Shown: piece by piece, positions 7,865 through 17,637 of the stretch
How positions within the stretch are numbered: the first letter of the stretch is position 1
How the letters are laid out: each line of letters begins with the position of its first letter
NCBI RefSeq assembly: GCF_001742165.1
Contig: NZ_CP016442.1
Coordinates: forward strand, 3,224,001-3,288,000
Origin: Burkholderia stabilis
Lineage (GTDB): Bacteria > Pseudomonadota > Gammaproteobacteria > Burkholderiales > Burkholderiaceae
Length of the DNA: 64,000 bases
Direction of reading: 5' to 3'
Notes under the pieces: generated by a model
The model's input: the letters and a program-made list of their open reading frames with translations, nothing else
Told to the model about the DNA's origin: nothing
Database searches by the model: none
Position numbers and translations under genes: made by a program

Positions 7865-9346
7865 ATGCATTCGCATCCCGAAGCCGCCGATACGCTGATC
7901 GTCGGCGCGCAGCTGTACGACGGCACCGGCGCGCCGCCCGTCACGCGCGACGTCGCGATCCGCAACGGCGTGATCGCGGCGATCGGCAACCTGTCGAACT
8001 GGCTCGCCGAAACCGTCGTCGATGCGAACGGCCGCGCGCTCGCGCCGGGCTTCGTCGACGTGCACACGCACGACGACACGCACGTGATCCGCGCGCCGGA
8101 GATGCTGCCGAAGATTTCGCAAGGCGTGACGACGGTGATCGTCGGCAACTGCGGGATCAGCGCGTCGCCGGTGACGCTCGCGGGCGATCCGCCCGATCCG
8201 ATGAACCTGCTCGGCGAGCGCGGCGCGTTCCAGTATCCGACCTTCGCCGACTACGTCGCGGCCGTGAACGACGCGCACCCGGCCGTGAACGTCGCGGCGC
8301 TCGTCGGCCACACGGCGCTGCGCAACAACCAGATGGACCGCCTCGACCGCGCGGCGACCGACGGCGAAATCGCCGGGATGCGCGCGCAGCTCGAAGAAGC
8401 GCTCGCGAATGGCGCGCTCGGCTTGTCGTCGGGCCTCGCCTACGGCTCCGCGTTCGCGGCGCCGGCCGAGGAAGTGATGGCGCTCGCCGAGCCGCTCGCG
8501 AACGCGGGCGCGCTGTACACGACGCACATGCGCACCGAGTTCGACGCGATCCTCGATGCGATGGACGAAGCGTACCGGGTCGGCCGCCATGCGCGAGTGC
8601 CGGTCGTGATCTCGCACCTGAAGTGCGCGGGTCCGTCGAACTGGGGGCGCAGCACCGAGGTGCTCGCGTCGCTCGAAGGCGCGCGCCGCTACCAGCCGGT
8701 CGGCTGCGACTGCTATCCGTACAGCCGCAGCTCGTCGACGCTCGACCTGAAGCAGGTGACGGGCGACATCGACATCACGATCACGTGGTCGGAGCCGCAT
8801 CCGGAAGTCGCGGGCAAGCTGCTGAAGGCGATCGCGGCCGACTGGGGCGTGACCGAGCAGGAAGCCGCGCAGCGCATCCGCCCGGCGGGCGCGGTGTACC
8901 ACAACATGTCCGAGGACGACGTGCGCCGGATCCTGTCGCACCCCGCGACGATGGTCGGCTCGGACGGCCTGCCGAACGATCCGCTGCCGCACCCGCGGCT
9001 GTGGGGCGCGTTCCCGCGCGTGCTCGGCCACTACGTGCGCGACACGAACCTGCTGCCGCTCGAGGAGGCGATCCGCAAGATGACGTCGCTGTCCGCGCGC
9101 CGCTACGGGATCGCGCGGCGCGGCGAAGTGCACGTCGGTTTTCACGCGGATCTCGTGCTGTTCGATCCGGCGCGCGTGATCGACGCCGCGACGTTCGAGA
9201 AGCCGCAGCAGCCCGCGCACGGGATCGACGCCGTGTGGGTGAACGGCGTGCTGACCTACGAAAACGGCCAGCCGACCGGCGAGCGCGCCGGTGGTTTCGT
9301 CGCGCGCGGCGAGCGCGTGCCGGCGAGCGCCGACGCCGCGTTCTGA
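7865..9346 (+). CDS. N-acyl-D-amino-acid deacylase (D-aminoacylase)
   Basis: Amidohydrolase-superfamily enzyme of 493 residues that removes the acyl group from N-acyl-D-amino acids. Seen: the HTHDD metal motif after GFVDV near residue 66, the GNCGIS segment containing the cysteine ligand typical of D-aminoacylases, later histidines in GHTALR, THMRTE and SHLKC, and the aspartate region MVGSDGLPNDPLPHPR. The C-terminal beta-sandwich contains GFHADLVLFDP. It starts 2 bp after rpiR. With the deaminase and RidA it gives a plausible route from N-acyl-D-amino acid to 2-oxo acid. Confidence 0.9.
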   Translation: MHSHPEAADTLIVGAQLYDGTGAPPVTRDVAIRNGVIAAIGNLSNWLAETVVDANGRALAPGFVDVHTHDDTHVIRAPEMLPKISQGVTTVIVGNCGISASPVTLAGDPPDPMNLLGERGAFQYPTFADYVAAVNDAHPAVNVAALVGHTALRNNQMDRLDRAATDGEIAGMRAQLEEALANGALGLSSGLAYGSAFAAPAEEVMALAEPLANAGALYTTHMRTEFDAILDAMDEAYRVGRHARVPVVISHLKCAGPSNWGRSTEVLASLEGARRYQPVGCDCYPYSRSSSTLDLKQVTGDIDITITWSEPHPEVAGKLLKAIAADWGVTEQEAAQRIRPAGAVYHNMSEDDVRRILSHPATMVGSDGLPNDPLPHPRLWGAFPRVLGHYVRDTNLLPLEEAIRKMTSLSARRYGIARRGEVHVGFHADLVLFDPARVIDAATFEKPQQPAHGIDAVWVNGVLTYENGQPTGERAGGFVARGERVPASADAAF

Positions 9347-9479
9347 GCCCGGGCGCGGCTGTTGTTCCGATCTTCCCGCGCGCGCCGCTGTCGGCGCGCG
9401 CATCCGCAACCGAGCGTTGCATGGGACCCGCGCAGGCGCAGAGGCGCCCGCGCGGGTCGACACAGACAGGAGTGAAACG

Positions 9480-9866
9480 ATGAAGCGATATGGCGTAGGC
9501 GAAGCGAAGGGGACGGGCGGTCAGGTGATGCCGTTTGCACGTGCGGTCGAGGCCGACGGCTGGCTGTACGTGTCGGGCCAGACGCCGATGGTGAACGGCG
9601 AGGTCGTCGAAGGCGGGATCGTCACGCAGTCGAAGCAGACGATCGAGAACGTGATCGCGATCCTGAAGGAAGCCGGCTACGGCCTCGAGCACGTCGTGCG
9701 CTGCGGCGTGTGGCTCGACGACGCGCGCGATTTCGCGTCGTTCAACAAGGTGTTCATTTCGTACTTCGGCGAGCATCCGCCGGCACGCGCGTGCGTGCAG
9801 TCGAGCATGGTCATCGACTGCAAGGTCGAGGTCGACTGCATCGCGTACAAGGCGCCGGCGAAGTAA
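9480..9866 (+). CDS. RidA/YjgF family reactive-intermediate deaminase
   Basis: Protein of 128 residues in the RidA (YjgF/YER057c/UK114) family, which hydrolyses 2-aminoacrylate and related enamine/imine products of PLP dehydratases. Seen: QVMPFARAVEADGWLYVSGQ at the N-terminus and FFYFGEHPPAR-like PPAR near the C-terminus, where the conserved arginine sits. Start at the ATG at 9480 behind ACAGGAG. Its place in a D-amino-acid dehydratase/deacylase cluster fits clearing of the enamine made by the dehydratase. It ends the transcript, with a strong terminator after it. Confidence 0.9.
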   Translation: MKRYGVGEAKGTGGQVMPFARAVEADGWLYVSGQTPMVNGEVVEGGIVTQSKQTIENVIAILKEAGYGLEHVVRCGVWLDDARDFASFNKVFISYFGEHPPARACVQSSMVIDCKVEVDCIAYKAPAK

Positions 9867-9890
9867 CGCCGCAACGGCGAGCCGCTACGC

Positions 9891-9930
9891 AACGGGTCCG
9901 GCGCATTCACGTGCGCCGGACCCGTTTTGT
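9891..9930 (+). terminator. Intrinsic terminator after the ridA-like gene
   Basis: Perfect 15-bp stem AACGGGTCCGGCGCA / TGCGCCGGACCCGTT with a six-base loop followed by TTG, 25 bp after the stop. It ends the rpiR-deacylase-ridA transcript. Confidence 0.8.
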
Positions 9931-10034
9931 CATGTGCCGGTCGACGGGTGCCCGGCGCCTCCGTGGCGGCAACCGCCGCAACGCCGCCCGCCCGTTCATG
10001 TAATGTGCCGCATGATCGTACCGAGGGGAAATGC

Positions 10035-10454
10035 ATGGAATGGGCTGCGCTGGTGCCGGAGTTGATCTGCTCGGACCTTGCCCGAAGCGTTCGCTTCTAT
10101 CGTGATGTGCTGGGCTTCCGGATTCGCTTCGAACGTCCGGAGGACGGGTTCGCCTATCTTGAAATCGGGCGGGCTCAGTTGATGCTCGAGCAGTACAGCC
10201 CGGAGGGCTGGCTGACCGGCCCGCTGGAGCCGCCGTTCGGGCGCGGGATCAATCTCCAGATCGAGGTCGATGCGCTCGCCCCCATTCTCGACAGGATCCG
10301 TGCCGCGGGCTTGACGCTGTTCGTCGAGCCGCGCACGTCCTGGTATCGGCAGGATGAGATCGAGCATGGCCAGATCGAGATGCTGGTGCAGGATCCCGAC
10401 GGTTACCTGTTGCGCCTGGTGGAGATCCTGCCGGATCGGCCGGTGAGCGGGTGA
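10035..10454 (+). CDS. Glyoxalase/bleomycin-resistance (VOC) family protein
   Basis: Single VOC-fold protein of 139 residues. It shows the paired beta-alpha-beta-beta-beta arrangement: LVPELICSDLARSVRFYRDVLGF at the start, and IEMLVQDPDGYLLRLVE at the end where the metal-ligand glutamate position would be. Sequence resembles bleomycin-binding/aldoase-like dioxygenase superfamily members of unknown substrate; resistance to bleomycin should not be assumed. The ATG at 10035 follows GAGGGGAA. It is a single gene, flanked by terminators on both sides. Confidence 0.8.
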   Translation: MEWAALVPELICSDLARSVRFYRDVLGFRIRFERPEDGFAYLEIGRAQLMLEQYSPEGWLTGPLEPPFGRGINLQIEVDALAPILDRIRAAGLTLFVEPRTSWYRQDEIEHGQIEMLVQDPDGYLLRLVEILPDRPVSG

Positions 10455-10486
10455 TCGCGCGCCGTCTGCACGCCGCCGCGCCATGA

Positions 10487-10524
10487 AAAACGGCCCGGCC
10501 GGTCGAATCCGGTTGGGCCGTTTT
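10487..10524. terminator. Bidirectional intrinsic terminator
   Basis: Inverted repeat AAAACGGCCC / GGGCCGTTTT with an inner CCGG pairing, lying between the convergent VOC-protein gene and queF. It has T-runs in both orientations, so it can end both transcripts. Confidence 0.75.
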
Positions 10525-10580
10525 GTCTGGCGTGGCGGCCGCGCGTCGCCAACCGCGAATTGCGGCGGCCACCGCCGCCG

Positions 10581-11405
10581 TCACTGCCGCGCGGTGCGCG
10601 CGTTGTCCGGCATCGGCTGGTTGTAGTTGGTGCGGAACGGGTTGATGTCGAGCCCGCCGCGGCGCGTGTAACGCGCATACACCGCGAGCTTCACCGGTTT
10701 GCACGCGTGCAGGATGTCGAGGAAGATGCGCTCGACGCACTGCTCGTGAAAGCCCGTGTGATTGCGAAACGAGATGATGTAGCGCAGCAGGCCCGCGTGA
10801 TCGATCTGCGGCCCGACGTAGTGGACCTGCACGCTGCCCCAGTCGGGCTGGCCGGTGACCGGGCAGTTCGAGCGCAGCAGGTCGGACACGAGTGTCTCCT
10901 CGACCGGCGCTTCGTCCGCGGCGGCAGACAGCAGCGACGGATCGGGTTCGTACACGTCGGTGTCGAGGTCGAGCCGGTCGAGCGACAGCCCGTCGAGCTC
11001 TTCCATCTCGAGCTTGCCGAAATCGTGCGCCGACACGAGCTGCACGGCGACGCTCGCGCCGCATGCGGACGATACGTCGCGCTTGAGCGTATCGCGCACC
11101 GCGTCGATCGAGTCGAACTTCGATTGCGCGAACGAGCCGAGATACAGCTTGAACGACTTCGATTCGACGATGTTCGGCGATTCGGCCGGCACGTAGAACG
11201 TCGCGACCGCGACCTGCGGCTTGCCGCGCGCGTTGAGCCACGACAGCTCGTACGCGTTCCAGATGTCGGTGCCGAAGAACGGCAGCGCCGCCGTGATGCC
11301 GAGCTGCTCGCGCGCGCCTGCACGCGGGATCGGGAACAGCAGCGACGCGTCGTACTGGGCGGCGTAGACGGTGGCCTTGCCGAGCGGGGAATGTTCGGGA
11401 TTCAT
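10581..11405 (-). CDS. queF: NADPH-dependent 7-cyano-7-deazaguanine reductase QueF
   Basis: Reduces preQ0 to preQ1 in queuosine biosynthesis for tRNA wobble modification. At 274 residues it is the long, bimodular (YqcD/E. coli-like) form. The catalytic cysteine is C181 in [12 protein letters not shown], with the proton-transferring aspartate D188 seven residues later, as in E. coli. The NADPH-binding [12 protein letters not shown] motif lies near residue 81 and the substrate-binding HEQCVER region near 230. It starts 12 bp after the end of ilvA, so the two are probably co-transcribed. Confidence 0.96.
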   Translation of the reverse strand: MNPEHSPLGKATVYAAQYDASLLFPIPRAGAREQLGITAALPFFGTDIWNAYELSWLNARGKPQVAVATFYVPAESPNIVESKSFKLYLGSFAQSKFDSIDAVRDTLKRDVSSACGASVAVQLVSAHDFGKLEMEELDGLSLDRLDLDTDVYEPDPSLLSAAADEAPVEETLVSDLLRSNCPVTGQPDWGSVQVHYVGPQIDHAGLLRYIISFRNHTGFHEQCVERIFLDILHACKPVKLAVYARYTRRGGLDINPFRTNYNQPMPDNARTARQ

Positions 11406-11417
11406 TGCGTGACGCCT

Positions 11418-12941
11418 TTACGACAGAAAGAGGCGGTAAGCCGGGTTGGCGCTTTCCTCGACATACGGATAGCCGAGTGCCGCGAGGAAGCGTTCGAATT
11501 CGGCGCGATCGGCCTGCGGCACCTGCAGCCCGACGAGGATCGAGCTGTAGTCCGCACCCTGGTTGCGGTAGTGGAACAGGCTGATGTTCCAGTCCGGCGC
11601 CATCGACGACAGGAATTTCATCAGCGCGCCCGGGCGTTCCGGGAATTCGAAGCGGAACAGGCGCTCGTCGAGCGCGAGCGGCGAACGGCCGCCCACCATG
11701 TAGCGGATATGTTCCTTCGACAGCTCGTCGTGCGTCAGGTCGACGGACTTGAAGCCGTGCGACTCGAAGTTCGCGGCGATCTCCGCGGATTCGCCGCGGC
11801 GGCGGATCTGCACGCCGACGAAGATGTGCGCGGACTGCGCATCGGCGATCCGGTAATTGAACTCGGTGACGTTGCGATCGCCGACGAGCGAGCAGAAGCG
11901 CTTGAAGCTGCCGCGCTCCTCGGGGATCGTGACCGCGAACACGGCTTCGCGCGCCTCGCCGACTTCCGCACGCTCCGCGACGAAGCGCATCCGGTCGAAG
12001 TTCATGTTCGCGCCGGACGTGATCGCGACGAGCGTCTGGTTCTCGATCCCTTCGCGTTCCGCGTACAGCTTCGCGCCCGCGACGGCGAGCGCGCCGGACG
12101 GTTCGAGCACGCTGCGCGTGTCCTGGAACACGTCCTTGATCGCCGCGCACAGCGCATCGGTGTTGACCGTCAGGACGCCATCGAGGTGTTCGCTGCACAG
12201 GCGGAAGGTTTCCTCGCCGACGAGCTTCACCGCGGTGCCGTCCGCGAACAGGCCGACCTCGGTCAGCTCGATGCGCTTGCCGGCTTCGATCGACTGCGCC
12301 ATCGCGCACGAGTCCTCGGTCTGTACGCCGAACACCTTGATCTCCGGGCGCACGGCCTTGACGTACGCGACGATGCCGGCGGCGAGCCCGCCGCCGCCGA
12401 TCGGCACGAAGATCGCGTGGATCGGGCCCTGGTGCTGGCGCAGGATTTCCATCGCGACGGTGCCTTGGCCGGCGATCACGTACGGATCGTCGAACGGGTG
12501 GACGAACGTGAGGTCGCGCTCCTGCTGCACCTTGACCGCGTGTGCGTATGCGTCGCTATACGACTCGCCGACCTGGATCACCTCGACGCTCGGGCCGCCG
12601 TGCGCGCGCACCGCATCGACCTTCACCTGCGGCGTCGTGACCGGCACGACGATCACGGCCTTGATGCCCATCCGGGCTGCCGAGAACGCGACGCCCTGCG
12701 CGTGGTTGCCGGCCGACGCCGTAATCACGCCGCGCGCGAGCGCGTCGGCCGGAATGTGCGCCATCTTGTTGTACGCGCCGCGCAGCTTGAACGAGAACAC
12801 TGGCTGGTTGTCCTCGCGCTTCAGGTACACGGCATTGCGCAGCCGGGCCGACAGGTTGCGGGCGGGTTCGAGTTCCGTCTCGATCGCGACGTCGTAGACG
12901 CGCGCGGTGAGGATTTTTTTCAGGTAATCGTGGGATGCCAT
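11418..12941 (-). CDS. ilvA: Threonine ammonia-lyase, biosynthetic
   Basis: Converts L-threonine to 2-oxobutanoate, the first committed step of isoleucine synthesis, in the cytoplasm. At 507 residues it matches the long allosteric form. The PLP lysine is K52 in PVFSFKLRGAYNKM, and the glycine-rich phosphate loop is in IGGGGLAAGI. Two ACT-like regulatory domains follow from about residue 325 (starting near VTIPEERGSFKRF and FEFPERPGALMKFL), where isoleucine and valine act in known homologues. A leader peptide or attenuator was not seen. Confidence 0.95.
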   Translation of the reverse strand: MASHDYLKKILTARVYDVAIETELEPARNLSARLRNAVYLKREDNQPVFSFKLRGAYNKMAHIPADALARGVITASAGNHAQGVAFSAARMGIKAVIVVPVTTPQVKVDAVRAHGGPSVEVIQVGESYSDAYAHAVKVQQERDLTFVHPFDDPYVIAGQGTVAMEILRQHQGPIHAIFVPIGGGGLAAGIVAYVKAVRPEIKVFGVQTEDSCAMAQSIEAGKRIELTEVGLFADGTAVKLVGEETFRLCSEHLDGVLTVNTDALCAAIKDVFQDTRSVLEPSGALAVAGAKLYAEREGIENQTLVAITSGANMNFDRMRFVAERAEVGEAREAVFAVTIPEERGSFKRFCSLVGDRNVTEFNYRIADAQSAHIFVGVQIRRRGESAEIAANFESHGFKSVDLTHDELSKEHIRYMVGGRSPLALDERLFRFEFPERPGALMKFLSSMAPDWNISLFHYRNQGADYSSILVGLQVPQADRAEFERFLAALGYPYVEESANPAYRLFLS

Positions 12942-13392
12942 GGGCGCTCGCGGGCAGTGCGGAAAGCAGACGGTAAAAGATCAATGATAGCGCCAAGGGT
13001 CCGCCCGTATGCAAGCGGCATGCCGAGCGCGCGGTCGTGGCGCCGTGCGGGAAGTGCGTTCGCGGTGCGGAGCGGCCCTTTTTTACCGGTTTAACTGCTC
13101 GGTTACCGACCGGACGGGCGGCGAATGATCCCGCGAAACCGCGCCGAACCAGGCCAGGCGCGGCTCGCGGCGATAGCCCCACGACCTGTCCGGCGTGCCA
13201 CGCATGGCCCGATCATGGGTTAGAATTCCGTTTTGAATCAAGGATCGGAAGATGCAAAGGCACCCTCGGATCGCCCCGTTAAAGCCGACGCCGCGCGCAG
13301 CCAGTCCCGCGGCGGAACGGCATGCGCGCCGCGCGCGATCGTGCTGATGGCTCCGAGTGCCGCCAGGCCCTGTCGCCGGTCAGGAGGGGCGA
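12942..13392. other. Long intergenic region between ilvA and the DUF3683 operon
   Basis: About 450 bp with no convincing gene. It contains a T-run after GC-rich DNA near 13078 (GCGGCCCTTTTTT) and a TAGAAT sequence near 13220 that could be a -10 box, but no good -35 partner. Open frames here lack ribosome binding sites and show no protein-like composition. It presumably holds the divergent promoters. Confidence 0.5.
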
Positions 13393-13524
13393 ATGAACGC
13401 CCGCTCCGGCCCCATGAAGGACAGTCGAGCGCCTGGTAACAGAACAGATTTCCCCAAGATTGCGCCCACGCGCTTGCCGACGCCCGTGCACGGTGTATCG
13501 GCCCTCCGAGTCGTCCGAACATGA
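13393..13524 (+). CDS. Small leader ORF (43 codons) coupled to the DUF3683 gene
   Basis: An open frame of 43 codons with a near-ideal ribosome binding site (AGGAGG at 13382-13387, five bases before the ATG). Its TGA stop overlaps the ATG of the large oxidoreductase as ATGA (13521-13524). The peptide begins [14 protein letters not shown] and is basic and proline-rich with no recognised domain. The downstream gene has no good ribosome binding site of its own, so translation of this ORF may feed it. It could be a regulatory leader peptide or only a device for coupling; a real protein function is unproven. Confidence 0.5.
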   Translation: MNARSGPMKDSRAPGNRTDFPKIAPTRLPTPVHGVSALRVVRT

Positions 13525-16500
13525 ACGCACCACAAGTTTTCGATCCGAATGGCGCGGCCGCCGCCGTCGCCGCCGACCCCGCGCCCCGGTTGCGCGAGAT
13601 TCCCTACAACTACACGTCCTTCTCGGATCGCGAGATCGTGATCCGCCTGCTCGGCGAGGAAGCGTGGTCGGTGCTCGACGAACTGCGCGCCGAGCGCCGG
13701 ACGGGCCGCTCGGCACGGATGCTGTATGAGGTGCTCGGCGACATCTGGGTCGTGCGCCGCAATCCATACCTGCAGGACGACCTGCTCGACAACCCGAAGC
13801 GCCGCGCGCTCTTGATCGAGGCGCTGAACCACCGGCTGACCGAGATCGGCAAGCGCCGCAGCGCGGATCTCACCGCGCATCGCGACGATGCCGGCCGCGA
13901 GCGCGCGGTGCGCGTCGAGATGCTCGAGGCCGCCGCGCAGCGCGCGGTCAACGAGTTCGCCGACGAATTCGAGAAGATGGCCGACCTGCGCCGCCGCGCG
14001 ACCAAGGCGCTCGGCCGCTGCACGCAGAAGGACAACATCCGCTTCGACGGGCTGTCGCGCGTGTCGCACGTGACCGACGCGACCGACTGGCGCGTCGAAT
14101 ACCCGTTCGTCGTGCTGACGCCGGATACCGAGGCCGAGATCGCCGCGCTGATCAAGGCGTGCTTCGAGCTCGGCCTGACGGTGATCCCGCGCGGCGGCGG
14201 CACCGGCTACACGGGCGGCGCGGTGCCGCTCACGCCGTTCTCGGCCGTCATCAACACCGAAAAGCTCGAACAGCTCGGCGCGGTCGAGCTGACCGAACTG
14301 CCGGGCGTCGCGCACAAGGTGCCGACGATCTTCTCCGGCGCGGGCGTCGTCACGCGCCGCGTGACCGAGGCGGCGGAAGCGGCCGGCTACGTGTTCGCGG
14401 TCGATCCGACGTCGCTCGACGCATCGTGCATCGGCGGCAACGTCGCGATGAACGCGGGTGGCAAGAAGGCCGTGCTGTGGGGCACCGCGCTCGATAACCT
14501 GGCCTGGTGGCGGATGGTCGACCCGGACGGCAACTGGCTGGAAGTCACGCGCCACGAGCACAACCAGGGCAAGATCCACGACATCCCGGTCGCGCGTTTC
14601 GAGCTGAAGTGGTTCGACGGCGCGTATGCGCCGGGCGAGAAGCTGCTGAAGAGTGAGATGCTCGAGATCGAAGGCCGCCGGTTCCGCAAGGAAGGGCTCG
14701 GCAAGGACGTGACCGACAAGTTCCTCGCCGGCCTGCCGGGCGTGCAGAAGGAAGGCTGCGACGGGCTCATCACGTCCGCACGCTGGGTGCTGCACAAGAT
14801 GCCCGCGCACACGCGCACCGTCTGCCTCGAATTCTTCGGCCAGGCGCGCGAGGCGATCCCGAGCATCGTCGAAATCAAGGACTACCTGTTCGAGACGTCG
14901 AAGCAGGGCGGTGCGATCCTCGCGGGCCTCGAGCACCTCGACGAGCGCTACCTGCGCGCGGTCGGCTACGCGACCAAGAGCAAGCGCAATTCATTCCCGA
15001 AGATGGTGCTGATCGGCGACATCGTCGGCGATGACGCCGACGCGGTCGCGCAAGCGACGTCCGAAGTGATCCGGATGGCCAACGGCAAGAGCGGCGAAGG
15101 TTTCGTCGCGGTCAGCGCGGAGGCGCGCAAGCGCTTCTGGCTCGACCGCAGCCGCACGGCCGCGATCGCGAAGCACACGAACGCGTTCAAGATCAACGAA
15201 GACGTCGTCATCCCGCTGAACCGGATGGGCGAGTACACCGACGGCATCGAGCGGATCAACATCGAGCTGTCGCTGAAGAACAAGCTGCAGCTCGTCGACG
15301 CGCTCGAAGCATTCTTCCGCGCCGGCAACCTGCCGCTCGGCAAGACCGACGACGCGAACGAGATCCCGAGCGCGGAACTGCTCGAAGACCGTGTCCAGCA
15401 GGCGCTGGAGCTGCTCAAGCGCGTGCGCGCGCGCTGGGAATTCGTGCGCGACCGGCTCGACCAGCCGCTGCGCGAGGCGCAGCACTACCTCGTGCAGCTC
15501 GGCTACGAGGCGCTCGCCGAGAAGTTCGCGGATCGGGCGGACGAACAACCGGGCGCCACCGTGTTCCACATCACGCAGGACCGCACGGTCCGCATCTCGT
15601 GGAAGCAGGAGATCCGCGCGGAGTTGCGCGCGATCTTCAACGGCGGCGCGTTCAAGCAGATCCTCGACGAAGCGCAGGCGATCCACAAGCAGGTGCTGCG
15701 CGGCCGCGTGTTCGTCGCGCTGCACATGCACGCGGGTGACGGCAACGTCCACACGAACCTGCCGGTCAACTCCGACAACTACGAGATGCTGCAGGACGCG
15801 CACGCGGCGGTGGCGCGCATCATGAAGCTCGCGCGCTCGCTCGACGGCGTGATCTCCGGCGAGCACGGGATCGGCATCACGAAGCTCGAGTTCCTGACCG
15901 ACGACGAGATCGCCGAATTCCGCGCATACAAGCAGCGCGTCGACCCGAACGGCCGCTTCAACAAGGGCAAGCTGCTCGACGGCGCCGATCTTCGCAACGC
16001 GTATACGCCGAGCTTCGGGCTGATGGGCTACGAGTCGCTGATCATGAAGCAGTCCGACATCGGCGCGATCGCTGATTCGGTGAAGGACTGCCTGCGCTGC
16101 GGCAAGTGCAAGCCGGTGTGCGCAACGCACGTGCCGCGCGCGAACCTGCTGTACAGCCCGCGCAACAAGATCCTCGCGACTTCGCTGCTGGTCGAGGCGT
16201 TCCTGTACGAGGAACAGACGCGCCGCGGCGTGTCGATCAAGCACTGGGACGAGTTCAACGACGTGGCCGACCACTGCACGGTGTGCCACAAGTGCGCGAC
16301 GCCGTGCCCGGTGAAGATCGACTTCGGCGACGTCACGATGAACATGCGCAACCTGCTGCGCAAGATGGGCAAGAAGAAGTTCAATGCCGGCAACGCGGCG
16401 GGCATGTTCTTCCTGAACGCGACGAATCCGCAGACGATCAACCTCGCGCGCGGCATGATGATGGGCGTCGGCTACAAGGTGCAGCGTTTCGCGAACGACA

Positions 16501-17552
16501 TGCTGAAGAAGGTCGTGACGAAGCAGACGCAGCACCCGCCCGCGACGACCGGCAAGCCGCCCGTCGTCGAGCAGGTGATCCACTTCGTCAACAAGAAGAT
16601 GCCGGGCAACCTCCCGAAGAAGACGGCGCGCGCGCTGCTCGACATCGAGGACAACAAGATCGTGCCGATCATCCGCAACCCGAAGTCGACGACCGTCGAT
16701 TCGGAAGCGGTGTTCTATTTCCCGGGCTGCGGCTCCGAGCGCCTGTTCTCGCAGGTCGGGCTCGCGACGCAGGCGATGCTGTGGGAAGCCGGCGTGCAGA
16801 CGGTGCTGCCGCCGGGCTACCTGTGCTGCGGTTATCCGCAGCGCGGCTCGGGCCAGTACGACAAGGCCGAGAAGATCGTCACGGACAACCGCGTGCTGTT
16901 CCACCGCGTCGCGAACACGCTGAACTACCTCGACATCAAGACGGTCGTCGTGTCGTGCGGTACCTGCTACGACCAGCTTGCCGGGTATGAATTCGACAAG
17001 ATCTTCCCGGGCTGCCGGATCATCGACATCCACGAGTTCCTGCTCGAGAAGGGGATGAAGCTCGACGGCGTGACGGGTACGCGCTACATGTACCACGACC
17101 CGTGCCACACACCGATCAAGACGATGGACCCGGTGAAGCTCGTCAACGAGCTGATGGGCACGGAGAAGGACGGCTACAAGATCGAGAAGAACGATCGTTG
17201 CTGCGGCGAATCGGGCACGCTCGCGGTCACGCGCCCGGACGTGTCGACGCAGGTCCGCTTCCGCAAGGAAGAGGAGATCCGCAAGGGTGCCGCGAAGCTG
17301 CGCAGCATCCCGGTCGTGGCTGGCGGCGCGAGCACGCCGGCGCCGGCCGCAGCGGCTGCGAACGGCCCGGACGTGAAGATCCTGACGAGCTGTCCGTCGT
17401 GCCTGCAGGGCCTGTCGCGCTACAACGAGGATGCGAACATCGAGGCCGACTACATCGTGGTCGAGATCGCGCGCCAGGTGCTCGGCGAGAACTGGATGGC
17501 CGATTATGTCGCACGTGCGAACCATGGCGGGATCGAGCGCGTGCTGGTCTAA
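13521..17552 (+). CDS. DUF3683 / FAD-binding / Fe-S / CCG-domain oxidoreductase
   Basis: Very large cytoplasmic oxidoreductase of 1343 residues, resembling a fused D-lactate/2-hydroxy-acid dehydrogenase. Order seen: an N-terminal DUF3683 region (about 1-180); a PCMH-type FAD domain with [11 protein letters not shown] near 223; the FAD-oxidase C-terminal domain with [12 protein letters not shown] near 735 and GEHGIG near 780; two 4Fe-4S motifs, [11 protein letters not shown] (857) and [11 protein letters not shown] (919); and paired CCG cysteine-rich domains ([34 protein letters not shown]). The chemistry is probably oxidation of a 2-hydroxy acid with electrons passed through Fe-S centres to quinone. 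The substrate is not determined. It starts inside the stop of a small upstream ORF. Confidence 0.88.
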   Translation: MNAPQVFDPNGAAAAVAADPAPRLREIPYNYTSFSDREIVIRLLGEEAWSVLDELRAERRTGRSARMLYEVLGDIWVVRRNPYLQDDLLDNPKRRALLIEALNHRLTEIGKRRSADLTAHRDDAGRERAVRVEMLEAAAQRAVNEFADEFEKMADLRRRATKALGRCTQKDNIRFDGLSRVSHVTDATDWRVEYPFVVLTPDTEAEIAALIKACFELGLTVIPRGGGTGYTGGAVPLTPFSAVINTEKLEQLGAVELTELPGVAHKVPTIFSGAGVVTRRVTEAAEAAGYVFAVDPTSLDASCIGGNVAMNAGGKKAVLWGTALDNLAWWRMVDPDGNWLEVTRHEHNQGKIHDIPVARFELKWFDGAYAPGEKLLKSEMLEIEGRRFRKEGLGKDVTDKFLAGLPGVQKEGCDGLITSARWVLHKMPAHTRTVCLEFFGQAREAIPSIVEIKDYLFETSKQGGAILAGLEHLDERYLRAVGYATKSKRNSFPKMVLIGDIVGDDADAVAQATSEVIRMANGKSGEGFVAVSAEARKRFWLDRSRTAAIAKHTNAFKINEDVVIPLNRMGEYTDGIERINIELSLKNKLQLVDALEAFFRAGNLPLGKTDDANEIPSAELLEDRVQQALELLKRVRARWEFVRDRLDQPLREAQHYLVQLGYEALAEKFADRADEQPGATVFHITQDRTVRISWKQEIRAELRAIFNGGAFKQILDEAQAIHKQVLRGRVFVALHMHAGDGNVHTNLPVNSDNYEMLQDAHAAVARIMKLARSLDGVISGEHGIGITKLEFLTDDEIAEFRAYKQRVDPNGRFNKGKLLDGADLRNAYTPSFGLMGYESLIMKQSDIGAIADSVKDCLRCGKCKPVCATHVPRANLLYSPRNKILATSLLVEAFLYEEQTRRGVSIKHWDEFNDVADHCTVCHKCATPCPVKIDFGDVTMNMRNLLRKMGKKKFNAGNAAGMFFLNATNPQTINLARGMMMGVGYKVQRFANDMLKKVVTKQTQHPPATTGKPPVVEQVIHFVNKKMPGNLPKKTARALLDIEDNKIVPIIRNPKSTTVDSEAVFYFPGCGSERLFSQVGLATQAMLWEAGVQTVLPPGYLCCGYPQRGSGQYDKAEKIVTDNRVLFHRVANTLNYLDIKTVVVSCGTCYDQLAGYEFDKIFPGCRIIDIHEFLLEKGMKLDGVTGTRYMYHDPCHTPIKTMDPVKLVNELMGTEKDGYKIEKNDRCCGESGTLAVTRPDVSTQVRFRKEEEIRKGAAKLRSIPVVAGGASTPAPAAAAANGPDVKILTSCPSCLQGLSRYNEDANIEADYIVVEIARQVLGENWMADYVARANHGGIERVLV

Positions 17553-17590
17553 TGCGGGCATGACGACCGCCCGACCGGGCTTGGGATGAG

Positions 17591-17620
17591 CGGGCGCCGG
17601 CGCAGCAGCGCCGGCGCCCG
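17591..17620. repeat. Perfect 13-bp stem-loop before the HIT gene
   Basis: CGGGCGCCGGCGC / GCGCCGGCGCCCG with a four-base AGCA loop, with no T-run on either side. It ends 7 bp before the ribosome binding site of the HIT gene. It may be a strong RNA hairpin limiting read-through or translation, or a transcript-end protector. Confidence 0.6.
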
Positions 17621-17637
17621 TCCACATGGGAGCGACG

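Noticed and set aside
14991..17627. An 878-codon minus-strand frame behind the giant oxidoreductase
   Set aside because: Mirror of the coding frame, Arg/His-rich, no start signal or conserved motif.
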